A stretch of DNA of 64,000 bases from Marinibaculum pumilum. Its GTDB lineage: Bacteria; Pseudomonadota; Alphaproteobacteria; Ferrovibrionales; Ferrovibrionaceae. How positions within the stretch are numbered: the first letter of the stretch is position 1; every line of letters starts with the position of its first letter. The translations under genes and the position numbers were made by a program. Shown one piece after another: positions 17,663-25,681 of the stretch. The stretch covers positions 1 to 64,000 of the forward strand of contig NZ_JBHRTR010000005.1 in the NCBI RefSeq assembly GCF_042646425.1. The letters are read 5' to 3'. Under the pieces are notes generated by a model. The model was not told the DNA's origin and searched no databases. It worked only from the letters and a program-made list of their open reading frames with translations.

Positions 17663-18703
17663 ATGAGCCAAAGCCCGCTGCCCGTCGCGCCCGCAAGCCT
17701 GCAGGAGGTCGCCGCGATCCTGGAAGGAGGGCTGCCTGCGGCGGCGGAAGGGCAGGTGGCGCGGGTTGCCGCCCACCAGGCACAGCTGACCAAGCCGCCC
17801 GGCTCGCTCGGCCGGCTGGAGGAGATCTGCGCCTGGCTGGCCGCCTGGCAGGGCGAGACGGGCCCGCGGGCCGATGCACCGCAGGTGCTGGTCTTTGCCG
17901 GCAATCACGGTGTCGCCGCGCAGGGCGTTTCCGCCTTTCCGGCGGCGGTGACCGTCGCGATGGTGGAGAATTTCCGCGCCGGCGGTGCCGCCGTGAACCA
18001 GCTGGCCGGCCTGGCCGGTGCCGGATTCGCGGTTCAGGCGCTGGACCTGGAGCGGCCGACGGCGGATTTCACCGCCGGCCCGGCGATGTCGGAGGCGGAG
18101 TGCGTGGCCGCCTTCGCCGCGGGCTGGAATGCGGTGGGCGAGACCGATCTGCTGTGCCTCGGCGAGATGGGGATCGCGAACACCACGGTCGCCGCCGCCC
18201 TCTGCGCCGCCCTGTTCGGCGGCAACGGCCGGCAGTGGGTGGGCCCTGGTACCGGGGTCGATGCCGCAGGGCTGGAACGCAAGGCACAGGCGGTGGATCG
18301 CGGCCTTGCCGCCAATCCGGCCGCGAAAGGCGCGCCGCTGGAAGCGCTGCGATGCCTCGGCGGGCGGGAGATCGCTGCGATGAGCGGCGCCATCCTCTGC
18401 GCCCGGATGCGCCGCATACCGGTCATCCTGGACGGCTTCGTCTGTTCCGCCGCGGCGGCGGTGCTGCAACGCCAGCAGCCGGATGCCCTGGCGCATTGCC
18501 TGGCCGGGCATGTCTCCGCGGAGCCGGGGCACCGCCGGCTGCTGGATGGGCTCGCCCTGGCGCCTCTGCTGGACATCGGCATGCGGCTGGGAGAGGCGTC
18601 CGGCGCCGCCGTCGCATTGCTGCTGGTGCGCGCCGCCCTGGCCTGCCATCACGGCATGGCCACCTTTGCCAGCGCCGCGGTGCCCGGGCAGGACGGCGCA
18701 TAG
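17663..18703 (+). CDS. cobT: Nicotinate-nucleotide:dimethylbenzimidazole phosphoribosyltransferase
   Basis: Makes alpha-ribazole phosphate, the lower-ligand precursor used by CobS. The 346-residue protein has KPPGSLGRLEEI near 50, VFAGNHGVAAQGVSAFP, LCLGEMGIANTTVAAAL and VGPGTGVD, and C-terminal EPGHRRLLDGLALAPLLDIGMRLGE, which includes the catalytic glutamate of the family. AAAGG precedes the ATG. Divergent from cobS, its functional partner. Normal length. Confidence 0.96.
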   Translation: MSQSPLPVAPASLQEVAAILEGGLPAAAEGQVARVAAHQAQLTKPPGSLGRLEEICAWLAAWQGETGPRADAPQVLVFAGNHGVAAQGVSAFPAAVTVAMVENFRAGGAAVNQLAGLAGAGFAVQALDLERPTADFTAGPAMSEAECVAAFAAGWNAVGETDLLCLGEMGIANTTVAAALCAALFGGNGRQWVGPGTGVDAAGLERKAQAVDRGLAANPAAKGAPLEALRCLGGREIAAMSGAILCARMRRIPVILDGFVCSAAAAVLQRQQPDALAHCLAGHVSAEPGHRRLLDGLALAPLLDIGMRLGEASGAAVALLLVRAALACHHGMATFASAAVPGQDGA

Positions 18704-18746
18704 GGTCGCATGGGGGCCGGCCCGTGCTACGGCTGACGGCCGGGGC

Positions 18747-19268
18747 TCAGTTGCTGCTGGGGGAAACGTCGTTGAACCGGCCGAGATTGCCGAACAGCTG
18801 CTGAAGCAGGCTGAGTTCCTTGCCGCGGGTCGGCGTCTCGCGCTCGACCATGGCGATCTCCTGGCCATCCTCCAGTTCGAAACGTTCGACCTCCTTCACC
18901 CGCAGGCTTTCGTCGAAGTTCACCGCCAGGATCCGGCGGCGGACCGCTTCCGGCGCGAAGATGCCATAGGCCTCGAACTCGCTGGAGATGTAGTACCAGG
19001 TGTCTTCCGGCCGGCGGAACGTGGCGGTGACCGAGGGCGATCCCAGGATCTGCTCGACCTCGGCCTGGGTCTGGCGGCCGGGCTGGATGCGGTCCGCTTC
19101 CTCGTCAGTAAACACCGCGCCATGGGTGGAAAAGCGCGGCGTGCAGGCGGCGGCCAGCAGCAGGAGCAGCATCGCTGCCGCAGGCAGGCGCCATTGGCCG
19201 CCCGGCTGTTGACCCGCCTGACTGCCGCGATGACGCAGCAGCGGGGAAAGGATTTGACTGATGGCCAT
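18747..19268 (-). CDS. bamE: Outer-membrane assembly lipoprotein BamE (SmpA/OmlA family)
   Basis: Lipoprotein of the BAM complex that inserts beta-barrel proteins into the outer membrane. 173 residues: a long basic N-region, a hydrophobic run and the lipobox ending at C42 (LLAAAC), then the SmpA/OmlA domain GRQTQAEVEQILGSPSVTATF and DTWYYISSEFEAYG at about 64-100. The N-region before the signal is longer than usual (about 30 residues), but no better start is seen. Divergent from the bc1 chaperone gene with 53 bases between them, an arrangement found in other alphaproteobacteria. Confidence 0.9.
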   Translation of the reverse strand: MAISQILSPLLRHRGSQAGQQPGGQWRLPAAAMLLLLLAAACTPRFSTHGAVFTDEEADRIQPGRQTQAEVEQILGSPSVTATFRRPEDTWYYISSEFEAYGIFAPEAVRRRILAVNFDESLRVKEVERFELEDGQEIAMVERETPTRGKELSLLQQLFGNLGRFNDVSPSSN

Positions 19269-19282
19269 TTGGCGCCTAGCTC
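19254..19282 (+). promoter_or_regulatory. Possible promoter of the cytochrome bc1 chaperone gene
   Basis: TTGACT, 17-base spacer, TAGCTC. The -35 is good, the -10 weak. It would start transcription about 35 bases before the gene at 19322; it overlaps the start of bamE on the other strand. Confidence 0.3.
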
Positions 19283-19321
19283 ACCTTTTCTGCGAGGCAA
19301 TGGTTCGAATGGGCGCGCAAC

Positions 19322-19930
19322 ATGCTCGGCGTTCTGTCCGGTTTCAAGCGGCGTGCGGCACTGGAGGAGGCCAGCTTCGGCCTCTACCGCAGTGCCATCG
19401 AGCAGGCGCGCCTGCCGCAGTTCTACCGCGACTTCGCGGTGGATGACAGCGTGGACGGCCGTTTCGACCTGCTTACCCTTCACGTCTACCTGATCCTGCG
19501 CCGCCTGCGGCGCGAGGAGCCCGCCGGCCGCGAGCTGTCGCAGCGCCTGTTCGACCTGATGTTCGCGGACATGGACAACAACCTGCGGATCATGGGGGTC
19601 AGCGATCTGCGGGTCGGCAAGCGGGTGAAGGCGATGGCGCAGGCGTTCTACGGCCGTGTGGCGGCCTATGACGCCGGCCTCGACGGGGCCGACCTCGACG
19701 GCGGTGGCAACGGCGCGGCAGCCGGCGACGGGCTGGAGGAGGCGGTGCGCCGCAACCTCTATCGCGGCTCGGATTCGGCGCCGGCCGCGCGGATGACCGT
19801 CTATGTCCGCCGCTGCGACCGCGAGCTGGCGACCCAGGACTGGTCCGATCTGGGCCGCGGGCAGGTCGCCTTTCCGCCGCCCATGGAAGGGGCGGAAGGG
19901 TCTTCGGAACCGGCTGCAGAGACGGATTGA
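19322..19930 (+). CDS. Ubiquinol-cytochrome c chaperone family protein
   Basis: 202-residue homologue of the mitochondrial Cbp3/UQCC1 chaperone, which helps assemble cytochrome b of the bc1 complex. The conserved core runs from about 15 to 165: LYRSAIEQARLPQFYRDFAVDDSVDGRFDLL (given here only as the region 22-52), then LFDLMFADMDNNLRIMGVSDLRVGKR in the middle, then YVRRCDRELATQDWSDLGRGQVAFP near 160-185. A Gly/Asp-rich insertion at about 120-137 splits the core. Starts divergent to bamE. No bc1 structural genes are in the window. Family assignment rests on motif memory, not on a search. Confidence 0.85.
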   Translation: MLGVLSGFKRRAALEEASFGLYRSAIEQARLPQFYRDFAVDDSVDGRFDLLTLHVYLILRRLRREEPAGRELSQRLFDLMFADMDNNLRIMGVSDLRVGKRVKAMAQAFYGRVAAYDAGLDGADLDGGGNGAAAGDGLEEAVRRNLYRGSDSAPAARMTVYVRRCDRELATQDWSDLGRGQVAFPPPMEGAEGSSEPAAETD

Positions 19931-20176
19931 CGCGGGCTGTCGCTGCGCCTATTTTCCGGCACCTTGGCGGCGTACCCCCATGGGGACGGTGGCCATAGCG
20001 CATACCCTCTTCGGAGTCGGAGTTGCCATCCCGGTCCGGCCGCGGCGGGTCCCTTGCCATCCGCTGGCGCGAGCGTGTATCGGGCGCAGTTGGACTGCCG
20101 TGTGCCGGAGCATTGGTGATCCGGTGCCGGCCGATGGACCCAGCGGCGGGCGGAGCCGGGACTGGAGGGACAGCCG

Positions 20177-20776
20177 ATGAAACGCGGTCACGATGGCAGC
20201 CTGCCCGCTGGGCAAGGTGGGCCGGTCGAGTTTTCGCGTCCGGTGGATCTGGATGACCTGCCGGAGGATGGACTTGCAGTCGACCTGCGCGCGGACGAGG
20301 CGGAATGCGCGGCGGTCGCACGGCGGCTCGGGCTGCGGCGGGTCGCCGGGCTTCGTCTGGGCGGGCGGCTGCAGCGGGACTATGCGATCGATGGCTTCCG
20401 CCTGGCAGGGGAACTGACGGCGGCGGTCACGCAGACCTGCGTGGTGTCGCTGGAGCCGGTCGAGGCGGAGATCCGGGTGCCGGTGCAACGGGCATTCGTC
20501 ATCGCGCCGCCGGGAGAGGCGGTCGCGGAAGATGGCGAGATCGACCCCGGCGCCGAGGATCCGCCGGATGCGGTGCCGGAGGGGGTCGCGGAACTGGGCG
20601 AGCTCGCAACGGAGGAACTTGCGCTGGCGCTGGATCCCTATCCGCGGAAGCCCGGGGCGACCTGGCCGGACGCGGGTTCGGCCGGGGCCGGCGCTGCAGG
20701 CCCCGACGAGGGGCCGGGCGAGGGGGAGCAGGGGCAGGAAAGCCCCTTCGCGGTGCTGCGGCACCTGAAACACTAG
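20177..20776 (+). CDS. DUF177 (YceD-like) protein
   Basis: 199 residues of the DUF177 family, found in nearly all bacteria immediately upstream of rpmF and linked to 23S rRNA metabolism in some species. Recognisable parts: VEFSRPVDLDDLP at the start, LGGRLQRDYAIDGFRLAGELTAAVTQTCVVSLEPV in the middle (positions about 60-95), LGELATEELALALDPYPRKPGA, and the C-terminal SPFAVLRHLK. Two Gly/Glu-rich low-complexity segments separate these. The 246 bases upstream contain no supported gene. Its position two genes before plsX strengthens the call. Confidence 0.9.
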   Translation: MKRGHDGSLPAGQGGPVEFSRPVDLDDLPEDGLAVDLRADEAECAAVARRLGLRRVAGLRLGGRLQRDYAIDGFRLAGELTAAVTQTCVVSLEPVEAEIRVPVQRAFVIAPPGEAVAEDGEIDPGAEDPPDAVPEGVAELGELATEELALALDPYPRKPGATWPDAGSAGAGAAGPDEGPGEGEQGQESPFAVLRHLKH

Positions 20777-20953
20777 GTCCCGGCCGGGGCCGACCTACGG
20801 GGCCATGGCGCCGGGCCTCGACGGGATGCAGGCGCGACAGACATGGGCGCGGTGGCACAGCTGGGCTAGACTTGGCTGTGACCGCGCCGCATCGGGGATA
20901 CCCGGGATGCCCGCGTATGGGCCGCCCGGCAGACGTAGGAAAGAGAGAGAATC

Positions 20954-21139
20954 ATGGCTGTACCGAAGTCCAAAATCTCGCGGTCCCGCCGCGGCATGCG
21001 TCGGTCGCACCTCGCCCTGGAGCAGGTGAACGTCACCGAATGCTCCAATTGCGGCGAGATGAAGCGTCCGCACCACATGTGCCTCGCCTGCGGCCATTAT
21101 GACGGCCGCGAAGTGGTCGAGATCGAAGCGATCGTCTGA
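20954..21139 (+). CDS. rpmF: 50S ribosomal protein L32
   Basis: 61-residue ribosomal protein: MAVPKSKISRSRRGMRRS start and a zinc-ribbon CSNCG...CLACGHY. AGAGAGAGAA lies before the ATG. Standard position between the DUF177 gene and plsX. Confidence 0.98.
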   Translation: MAVPKSKISRSRRGMRRSHLALEQVNVTECSNCGEMKRPHHMCLACGHYDGREVVEIEAIV

Positions 21140-21355
21140 CGCGCGTGGATGTCGTGAGGCAGGCGTACGCGTTGCCGCACGGAGCCTTCCCGCAAAGGAT
21201 GTTCGGCCTGGCTACGTCCAGCCCGGGAACGTCCTGCGGCTTGGGGGCGTCCGGCTCGGGAGCATCCGGCTGGGGGGCGCGCGACAGAGCCGCGCCGGTA
21301 TCTGCGCGGCGTGGCCTGAAGCCATGCCCGGGCCGGGGCTGAGCAGGGCGTGCCG

Positions 21356-22678
21356 ATGAGTCGGCCCTGGACCATCGCGCTCGACGCCATGGGGGGCGAT
21401 CTCGGGCCGCGCTCGGTCATCGTCGGCGCTGCCGATGTCAGCTATCGGTACCCGGACGCCCGCTTCCTGATCTTCGGCGACGAGGCGAAGCTTGCCCCGC
21501 TGATGCGGAAGGTGGGCCGCCTGAAGGACAGGGCGGAGATCCGCCATACGACCGGCCTGGTCGGGCCGAAGGACAAGCCGAGCCATGTCCTGCGCCGCGG
21601 CAGCGACACCAGCATGGGCCGTGCGATCCATGCCGTCGTGTCGGGAGAGGCGGACGGCGTCGTTTCCAACGGCAACACCGGCGCGCTGATGGCGCTGTCG
21701 ATGTACCTGCTGAAGACCCTGCCCGGGGTCGACCGGCCCGCTATCGCATCGCTGATGCCCACCTCGCGCGGCGAGGTGATCATGCTCGACCTGGGCGCGA
21801 ACGTGGAGTGCGATGCGCGGAACCTGACCCAGTTCGCGATGATGGGTGCCCATTTCGCCCATGCCGTGCTGGGCCGGCAGAAGCCGCTGGTCGGCCTGCT
21901 CAATGTCGGCGTCGAAGAGACCAAGGGGCGGGACGCGATCCGGCAGGCGGCTGATATTCTGAGGCAAAACAAAGACTTGCCTCTGGAGTTTCACGGTTTC
22001 GTCGAGGGCGGCGATATCAATCAGGGTGTCGTCGATGTCGTCGTGACCGACGGCTTCACGGGCAATGTCGCGCTGAAGACCATGGAAGGCACGGCGCGGA
22101 TGATCGGCGGCTATCTGCGGGCCGTTTTCCGCCGCTCGCTGCTGACAAAGCTCAGCTATCTGATCGCGCAGGGGGCGATCGATGCGCTGCGCCAGCGGCT
22201 GGATCCGCGTTACTACAATGGCGGGGTCTTCCTCGGCCTGAACGGGATCGTCGTGAAGAGCCATGGCGGTGCGGATTCCGTCGCCTTCGCCTCCGCCCTG
22301 GAACTGGCGATCGACATGGTGGCCGACGACCTGCCGGCCCGCACCGCGCGCGACGTGGGGCGGTTCTTCGGGTCTGGCGACGGAAATCGGGGCGATGCCG
22401 AGGCATCGACCCAGGGAACCCAGGCCCAGGGAACCCAGGCCCAGGGAACCCAGGCCCAGGGAACCCAGGCCCAGGGATCGCAGGCCCAGGGAACGTCCAC
22501 GCAGGATGCCGCCGGCGGGGGCGCCGCGCCCGCTGCAGCCGCCAAATCGGGCGAGCCGGGCGCCGCGGCGTCGGGAGAGACCGGATCGGCGAATGCCGGC
22601 TCAACGAACGTCGGGGCGGGCGAGTCCGGCGACGGCGCAGGCGAAGTCGAGCACAGGATTGCAGGTCAGGCCGTATGA
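21356..22678 (+). CDS. plsX: Phosphate acyltransferase PlsX with a repeat-bearing C-terminal tail
   Basis: Makes acyl-phosphate from acyl-ACP, the first step of phospholipid synthesis in most bacteria; peripheral to the inner membrane. The core, about residues 1-345, is complete: IALDAMGGDLGPRSVIVGA, SNGNTGALMA, DLGANVECDARNLTQFA, NVGVEETKGRD and GFTGNVALKTMEGTARM. After it comes an unusual tail of about 90 residues that starts with five copies of a five-residue unit (TQAQG) and continues as Gly/Ala/Ser-rich sequence; family members normally stop near 350. ATG 21356 is preferred; a GTG six bases earlier is possible. The stop overlaps fabH (ATGA). Confidence 0.94.
   Translation: MSRPWTIALDAMGGDLGPRSVIVGAADVSYRYPDARFLIFGDEAKLAPLMRKVGRLKDRAEIRHTTGLVGPKDKPSHVLRRGSDTSMGRAIHAVVSGEADGVVSNGNTGALMALSMYLLKTLPGVDRPAIASLMPTSRGEVIMLDLGANVECDARNLTQFAMMGAHFAHAVLGRQKPLVGLLNVGVEETKGRDAIRQAADILRQNKDLPLEFHGFVEGGDINQGVVDVVVTDGFTGNVALKTMEGTARMIGGYLRAVFRRSLLTKLSYLIAQGAIDALRQRLDPRYYNGGVFLGLNGIVVKSHGGADSVAFASALELAIDMVADDLPARTARDVGRFFGSGDGNRGDAEASTQGTQAQGTQAQGTQAQGTQAQGSQAQGTSTQDAAGGGAAPAAAAKSGEPGAAASGETGSANAGSTNVGAGESGDGAGEVEHRIAGQAV
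22412..22495 (+). repeat. 15-bp tandem repeat inside plsX
   Basis: Four identical copies of CAGGGAACCCAGGCC (22412-22471), a fifth with two changes, and a partial sixth. The period is a multiple of three, so gain or loss of a copy keeps the reading frame and changes the protein by five residues. Typical of a variable-number repeat. Confidence 0.95.
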
Positions 22679-23646
22679 GACGCTCTATCATTACCGGTTG
22701 CGGCGCCTACCTGCCGGAGCGGACCATGTCGAACGACGAGCTGGCCCGCATGGTCGACACCAGCGACGAATGGATCACCGCGCGCACCGGCATCAAGGAG
22801 CGCCGCATCGCCGGCCCGGACGAGACCACGTCCACCCTCGGCCTGAAGGCTGCGGAACGGGCTCTGGCCCATGCCGGGGCCAAGGTGGCCGATGTCGACC
22901 TGATCGTGCTTGCGACCGCGACCCCGGATCAGACCTTCCCGGCCACGGCCTGCAGAGTGCAGTCCGAACTGGGCCTGACCTCCGGCGCGGCCTTCGACAT
23001 CCAGGCGGTCTGCACCGGCTTCATCTACGCGCTGGCCACCGCCGACAACTTCATCAAGGCCGGGCAGGCCGATACCGCGCTGGTGATCGGCGCGGAGACT
23101 TTCTCCCGCATCCTGGACTGGGAGGACCGTGGCACCTGCGTGCTGTTCGGCGATGGTGCCGGCGCGATCGTCCTGCAGGCCGGCAAGGGCCGCGGCGGGG
23201 CCGAGGATCGCGGCGTGCTCAGCACCCATCTCCACTCCGACGGACGCTACGAGAAGCTGCTCTATGTCGATGGCGGGCCGTCATCGACCCAGACTGTGGG
23301 CAAGCTGCGGATGTCCGGAAAGGAGGTGTTCCGGCATGCGGTGGTCAACCTCTCCGATGCGGTGTCGGAGGCCCTGGCCGCGACCGGCCTGACGCCGGAG
23401 GATATCGACTGGGTGGTGCCGCATCAGGCGAACCGCCGGATCATCGATGCGACCGCGCGCAAGCTGAACATCGACCCCGACCGGGTCGTGCTGACAGTCG
23501 ACCGGCACGGCAATACCTCGGCCGCATCGGTGCCGCTGGCGCTGAACGAGGCGGTCAGCGACGGCCGCATCCAGCCGGGCCATCTGGTCCTCATGGAGGC
23601 CATGGGCGGCGGCTTCACCTGGGGCAGCGCGCTGGCGCGCTGGTAG
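22675..23646 (+). CDS. fabH: Beta-ketoacyl-ACP synthase III
   Basis: Starts fatty-acid synthesis by condensing acetyl-CoA with malonyl-ACP. The 323-residue protein has the active-site cysteine in FDIQAVCTGFIYAL (about C112), the histidine in VPHQANRRIID and the asparagine in RHGNTSAASVP, plus the N-terminal GCGAYLPERTMSN and RTGIKERRI. ATG overlaps the plsX stop, so the two are coupled. All catalytic residues present, normal length. Confidence 0.97.
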   Translation: MRRSIITGCGAYLPERTMSNDELARMVDTSDEWITARTGIKERRIAGPDETTSTLGLKAAERALAHAGAKVADVDLIVLATATPDQTFPATACRVQSELGLTSGAAFDIQAVCTGFIYALATADNFIKAGQADTALVIGAETFSRILDWEDRGTCVLFGDGAGAIVLQAGKGRGGAEDRGVLSTHLHSDGRYEKLLYVDGGPSSTQTVGKLRMSGKEVFRHAVVNLSDAVSEALAATGLTPEDIDWVVPHQANRRIIDATARKLNIDPDRVVLTVDRHGNTSAASVPLALNEAVSDGRIQPGHLVLMEAMGGGFTWGSALARW

Positions 23647-23996
23647 CGGCCGGAGGCGTCTCCGCGGCCGGTTGCCGGCCGCGACAGCCCCAACATGCCC
23701 TGCCGAGCGCTGTTCAACATCTTGCTGCAAGACTCTGATCGGCCACGGGGAATCGGTTTTCGACTCCGTCCGGAGTCGATTTCCGGCGGCTGGCCGGTCC
23801 GGCCGCGCGGCCGGCGCCGGCGAACCCGAGGCCTGGGCGCGCGCGGGACCGCCATACTGTCCCGGAAATGTCGCAGCAAGATATAAAGATCGCTACCTAT
23901 CCCTCTGATATTGACGGGTTTCTCGCCTGGAAGTAGGGTCAGACTTCCGGTGCGCTGGCAGGCCAGCTGCGCGACCTGGGCGAGGGGGTGAGGTTG
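23647..23996. other. 350-base gap between fabH and ihfA
   Basis: No supported gene. Contains a perfect 8-bp hairpin GCGGCCGG-TTG-CCGGCCGC at 23664-23682, 18 bases after fabH, without a T-run, and at its right end the ihfA promoter. The stretch 23875-23935 is AT-richer than its surroundings. Confidence 0.6.
23911..23939 (+). promoter_or_regulatory. Promoter of ihfA
   Basis: TTGACG, 17-base spacer, TAGGGT, about 50 bases upstream of the ATG of ihfA. Good -35, partial -10. Confidence 0.5.
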
Positions 23997-24332
23997 ATGC
24001 CGGGGACGGTGACACGGGCACAGCTCAGCGAAGCGGTCTACCAGGAGGTCGGTCTCTCCCGGAACGAATCCGCCGAACTGGTGGAAAACGTCCTCGACGA
24101 GATCGTCGACTCCCTGGTGCGGGGCGACACCGTCAAGATCTCCTCGTTCGGCAGCTTCCAGGTCCGGGCCAAGGGCGGGCGTGTCGGGCGCAATCCGAAG
24201 ACCGGGGAGGAAGTGCCGATCTCGCCCCGCCGTGTGCTGGTGTTTCGCGCCAGCCAGGTGCTGAAGGAACGGATCAACCAGGCGCTTGCGGGCATCGCCG
24301 GACGACCCGCCGCCGAGGGCGGCGAAGGTTGA
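23997..24332 (+). CDS. ihfA: Integration host factor subunit alpha
   Basis: DNA-bending architectural protein that works as a heterodimer with IhfB. 111 residues with the HU/IHF fold: TRAQLSEAVYQEVGLSRNESAELVENVLDEIVDSL helices (positions about 5-40), KISSFGSFQV, and the DNA-intercalating arm GRNPKTGEEVPI. ATG 23997 is preferred because GAGG and GGGGG lie just upstream; a GTG at 23988 is an alternative. Followed, as in many proteobacteria, by a MerR-family gene whose start overlaps its stop. Confidence 0.95.
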   Translation: MPGTVTRAQLSEAVYQEVGLSRNESAELVENVLDEIVDSLVRGDTVKISSFGSFQVRAKGGRVGRNPKTGEEVPISPRRVLVFRASQVLKERINQALAGIAGRPAAEGGEG

Positions 24333-25117
24333 GCGGCGCCTTGCCGGGAACGAGTGCCGGCGCGTCGTCGCGCAACGGGCCCGGTGTCGCCGGCCGTGCG
24401 GCCATGCGCAACGGTAGCGGGACCGGGGGCGGCGGGAGCGGGCGCGGCGGCGACGGCGTCCGCCGTGGCGAGAAATCGCCGCAGGCCTTCCGCACGATCA
24501 GCGAAGTGGCGCAGGACCTGGACGTTCCGCCGCATGTCCTGCGTTTCTGGGAAACGAAATTCTCTCAGGTCCGGCCGCTGAAGCGCGGCGGTGGACGTCG
24601 CTATTACCGGCCCGAGGATGTCGACCTGCTGCGGCGGATCCGGGCATTGCTGTACCGCGAAGGCTATACCATCAAGGGGGTCCAGCGGGTGCTCCGCGAG
24701 GGCGGGCCGGCCGGCGACGCGGCCGGCATGCGCGTTCCGTCAGCAGATGAGCAGGCGGCGGCACCGGCGACAGGCGGCGAAACAGCGCAACCGGATGAGG
24801 GGCAGGCCGTCGCCGACCGCAGCCCCCTGCAGCCGGCCGAAGCGGCGATGGCCAAAGTTCCCGGCGGCGCCGCGGGGCAGGGCCCGTTGCCAGCAGAGGA
24901 GCCTCCCGCGACTGCTCCGATCGGTGCCGCGGACGCAGCGCCGCCGGCGGCCGATGGCCATGCGGCCGGCGTCGACGGCGGTGGATCCGAACCGTCCGCA
25001 GCGGTCGCGCTGGCGGCCCGCGACGAGGCCTGGCGCCAGCGACTCGGCAAGGTGCTGCTTGACCTGCGCACCGTGCGCGAGGTCCTGCAGCGGGAACTCC
25101 AGCAGGCCGGTTCCTGA
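24329..25117 (+). CDS. MerR family transcriptional regulator
   Basis: MerR-type DNA-binding protein next to ihfA in the position of a conserved but little-studied gene (the pheT-ihfA-merR arrangement in other proteobacteria). The HTH and wing are at about 52-118: FRTISEVAQDLDVPPHVLRFWETKF, then KRGGGRRYYRPEDVDLLRRI and LYREGYTIKGVQRVL. The rest is Ala/Pro-rich and ends in a helix, WRQRLGKVLLDLRTVREVLQREL. No metal-binding cysteines of the classical MerR sensors. The start is unsure: TTG at 24329 overlaps the ihfA stop, while the first ATG is at 24404; either way the HTH is complete. Effector unknown. Confidence 0.88.
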   Translation: MSGALPGTSAGASSRNGPGVAGRAAMRNGSGTGGGGSGRGGDGVRRGEKSPQAFRTISEVAQDLDVPPHVLRFWETKFSQVRPLKRGGGRRYYRPEDVDLLRRIRALLYREGYTIKGVQRVLREGGPAGDAAGMRVPSADEQAAAPATGGETAQPDEGQAVADRSPLQPAEAAMAKVPGGAAGQGPLPAEEPPATAPIGAADAAPPAADGHAAGVDGGGSEPSAAVALAARDEAWRQRLGKVLLDLRTVREVLQRELQQAGS

Positions 25118-25211
25118 GCATCGCTGCTGCCCTTGCGCGGCAGGTCGCGGGGCCGGCCAGGCCCGGGCCGATCGGCCGCGTCATGCGGCCCGAAAGCATG
25201 CGGCTTACCGA

Positions 25212-25240
25212 TTGCAGCCTCCCGATGCCATGGCTATAGT
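25212..25240 (+). promoter_or_regulatory. Promoter of tRNA-Pro
   Basis: TTGCAG, 17-base spacer, TATAGT; transcription would begin about 55 bases before the mature tRNA. Confidence 0.6.
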
Positions 25241-25300
25241 CCCGCGCTCCGAAACCGGCGCCGTGGCGATCACGCGCCTCGGCCCTGTTTCGGTGCGATG

Positions 25301-25377
25301 CGGAGCGTAGCGCAGCCTGGTAGCGCGCTTGTCTGGGGGACAAGAGGTCGTGGGTTCGAATCCCGCCGCTCCGACCA
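25301..25377 (+). tRNA. tRNA-Pro (anticodon GGG)
   Basis: 77 bases including an encoded CCA. Acceptor CGGAGCG pairs with CGCTCCG; D-arm GCGCAGCCTGGTAGCGC; anticodon stem CTTGT/ACAAG with loop CTGGGGG, giving GGG at positions 34-36, which reads CCC; T-arm GTGGGTTCGAATCCCGC. Confidence 0.97.
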
Positions 25378-25681
25378 CTCGCAGGAAGGCAGGTCCTTCC
25401 CGCCGGCCGGCCGGCACAGGCAGCCGCGGCCGCATCAGTGTGTCACCGGCTTCCGGGCGGATGCGGATCGTCCCGACCGGCCGGAAAACACACCGGCAAT
25501 ACCCGCATCAGCCGGGATTCGCCCCCTCGTTCGCCTGTCGCATTGCCGGCGGCGCACAGACATGCATCCTGGACCCTGGCATGTATCCTGGCCGCAGTCG
25601 GACCGGCAGCCCCGCCTTTGCCGACCCCGCTGATGGATCGGCTTCCCGTGCAGCGATTGTCGGGCTGCGTTTGGAGGACGG
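25378..25681. other. 304-base gap between tRNA-Pro and the acidic protein
   Basis: GC-rich sequence with no supported gene, hairpin terminator or promoter that I can see. Confidence 0.5.

Noticed and set aside
22412..22495. Repeat array as a possible CRISPR.
   Set aside because: The repeats are contiguous without spacers and lie in frame inside plsX.
23664..23682. Terminator after fabH.
   Set aside because: Good 8-bp hairpin, but no T-run; kept only as a note in the gap entry.
25205..25435. Small minus-strand open frame containing AAGFEPTTSCPPDKR.
   Set aside because: This peptide is the well-known spurious translation of a tRNA gene; it overlaps tRNA-Pro.
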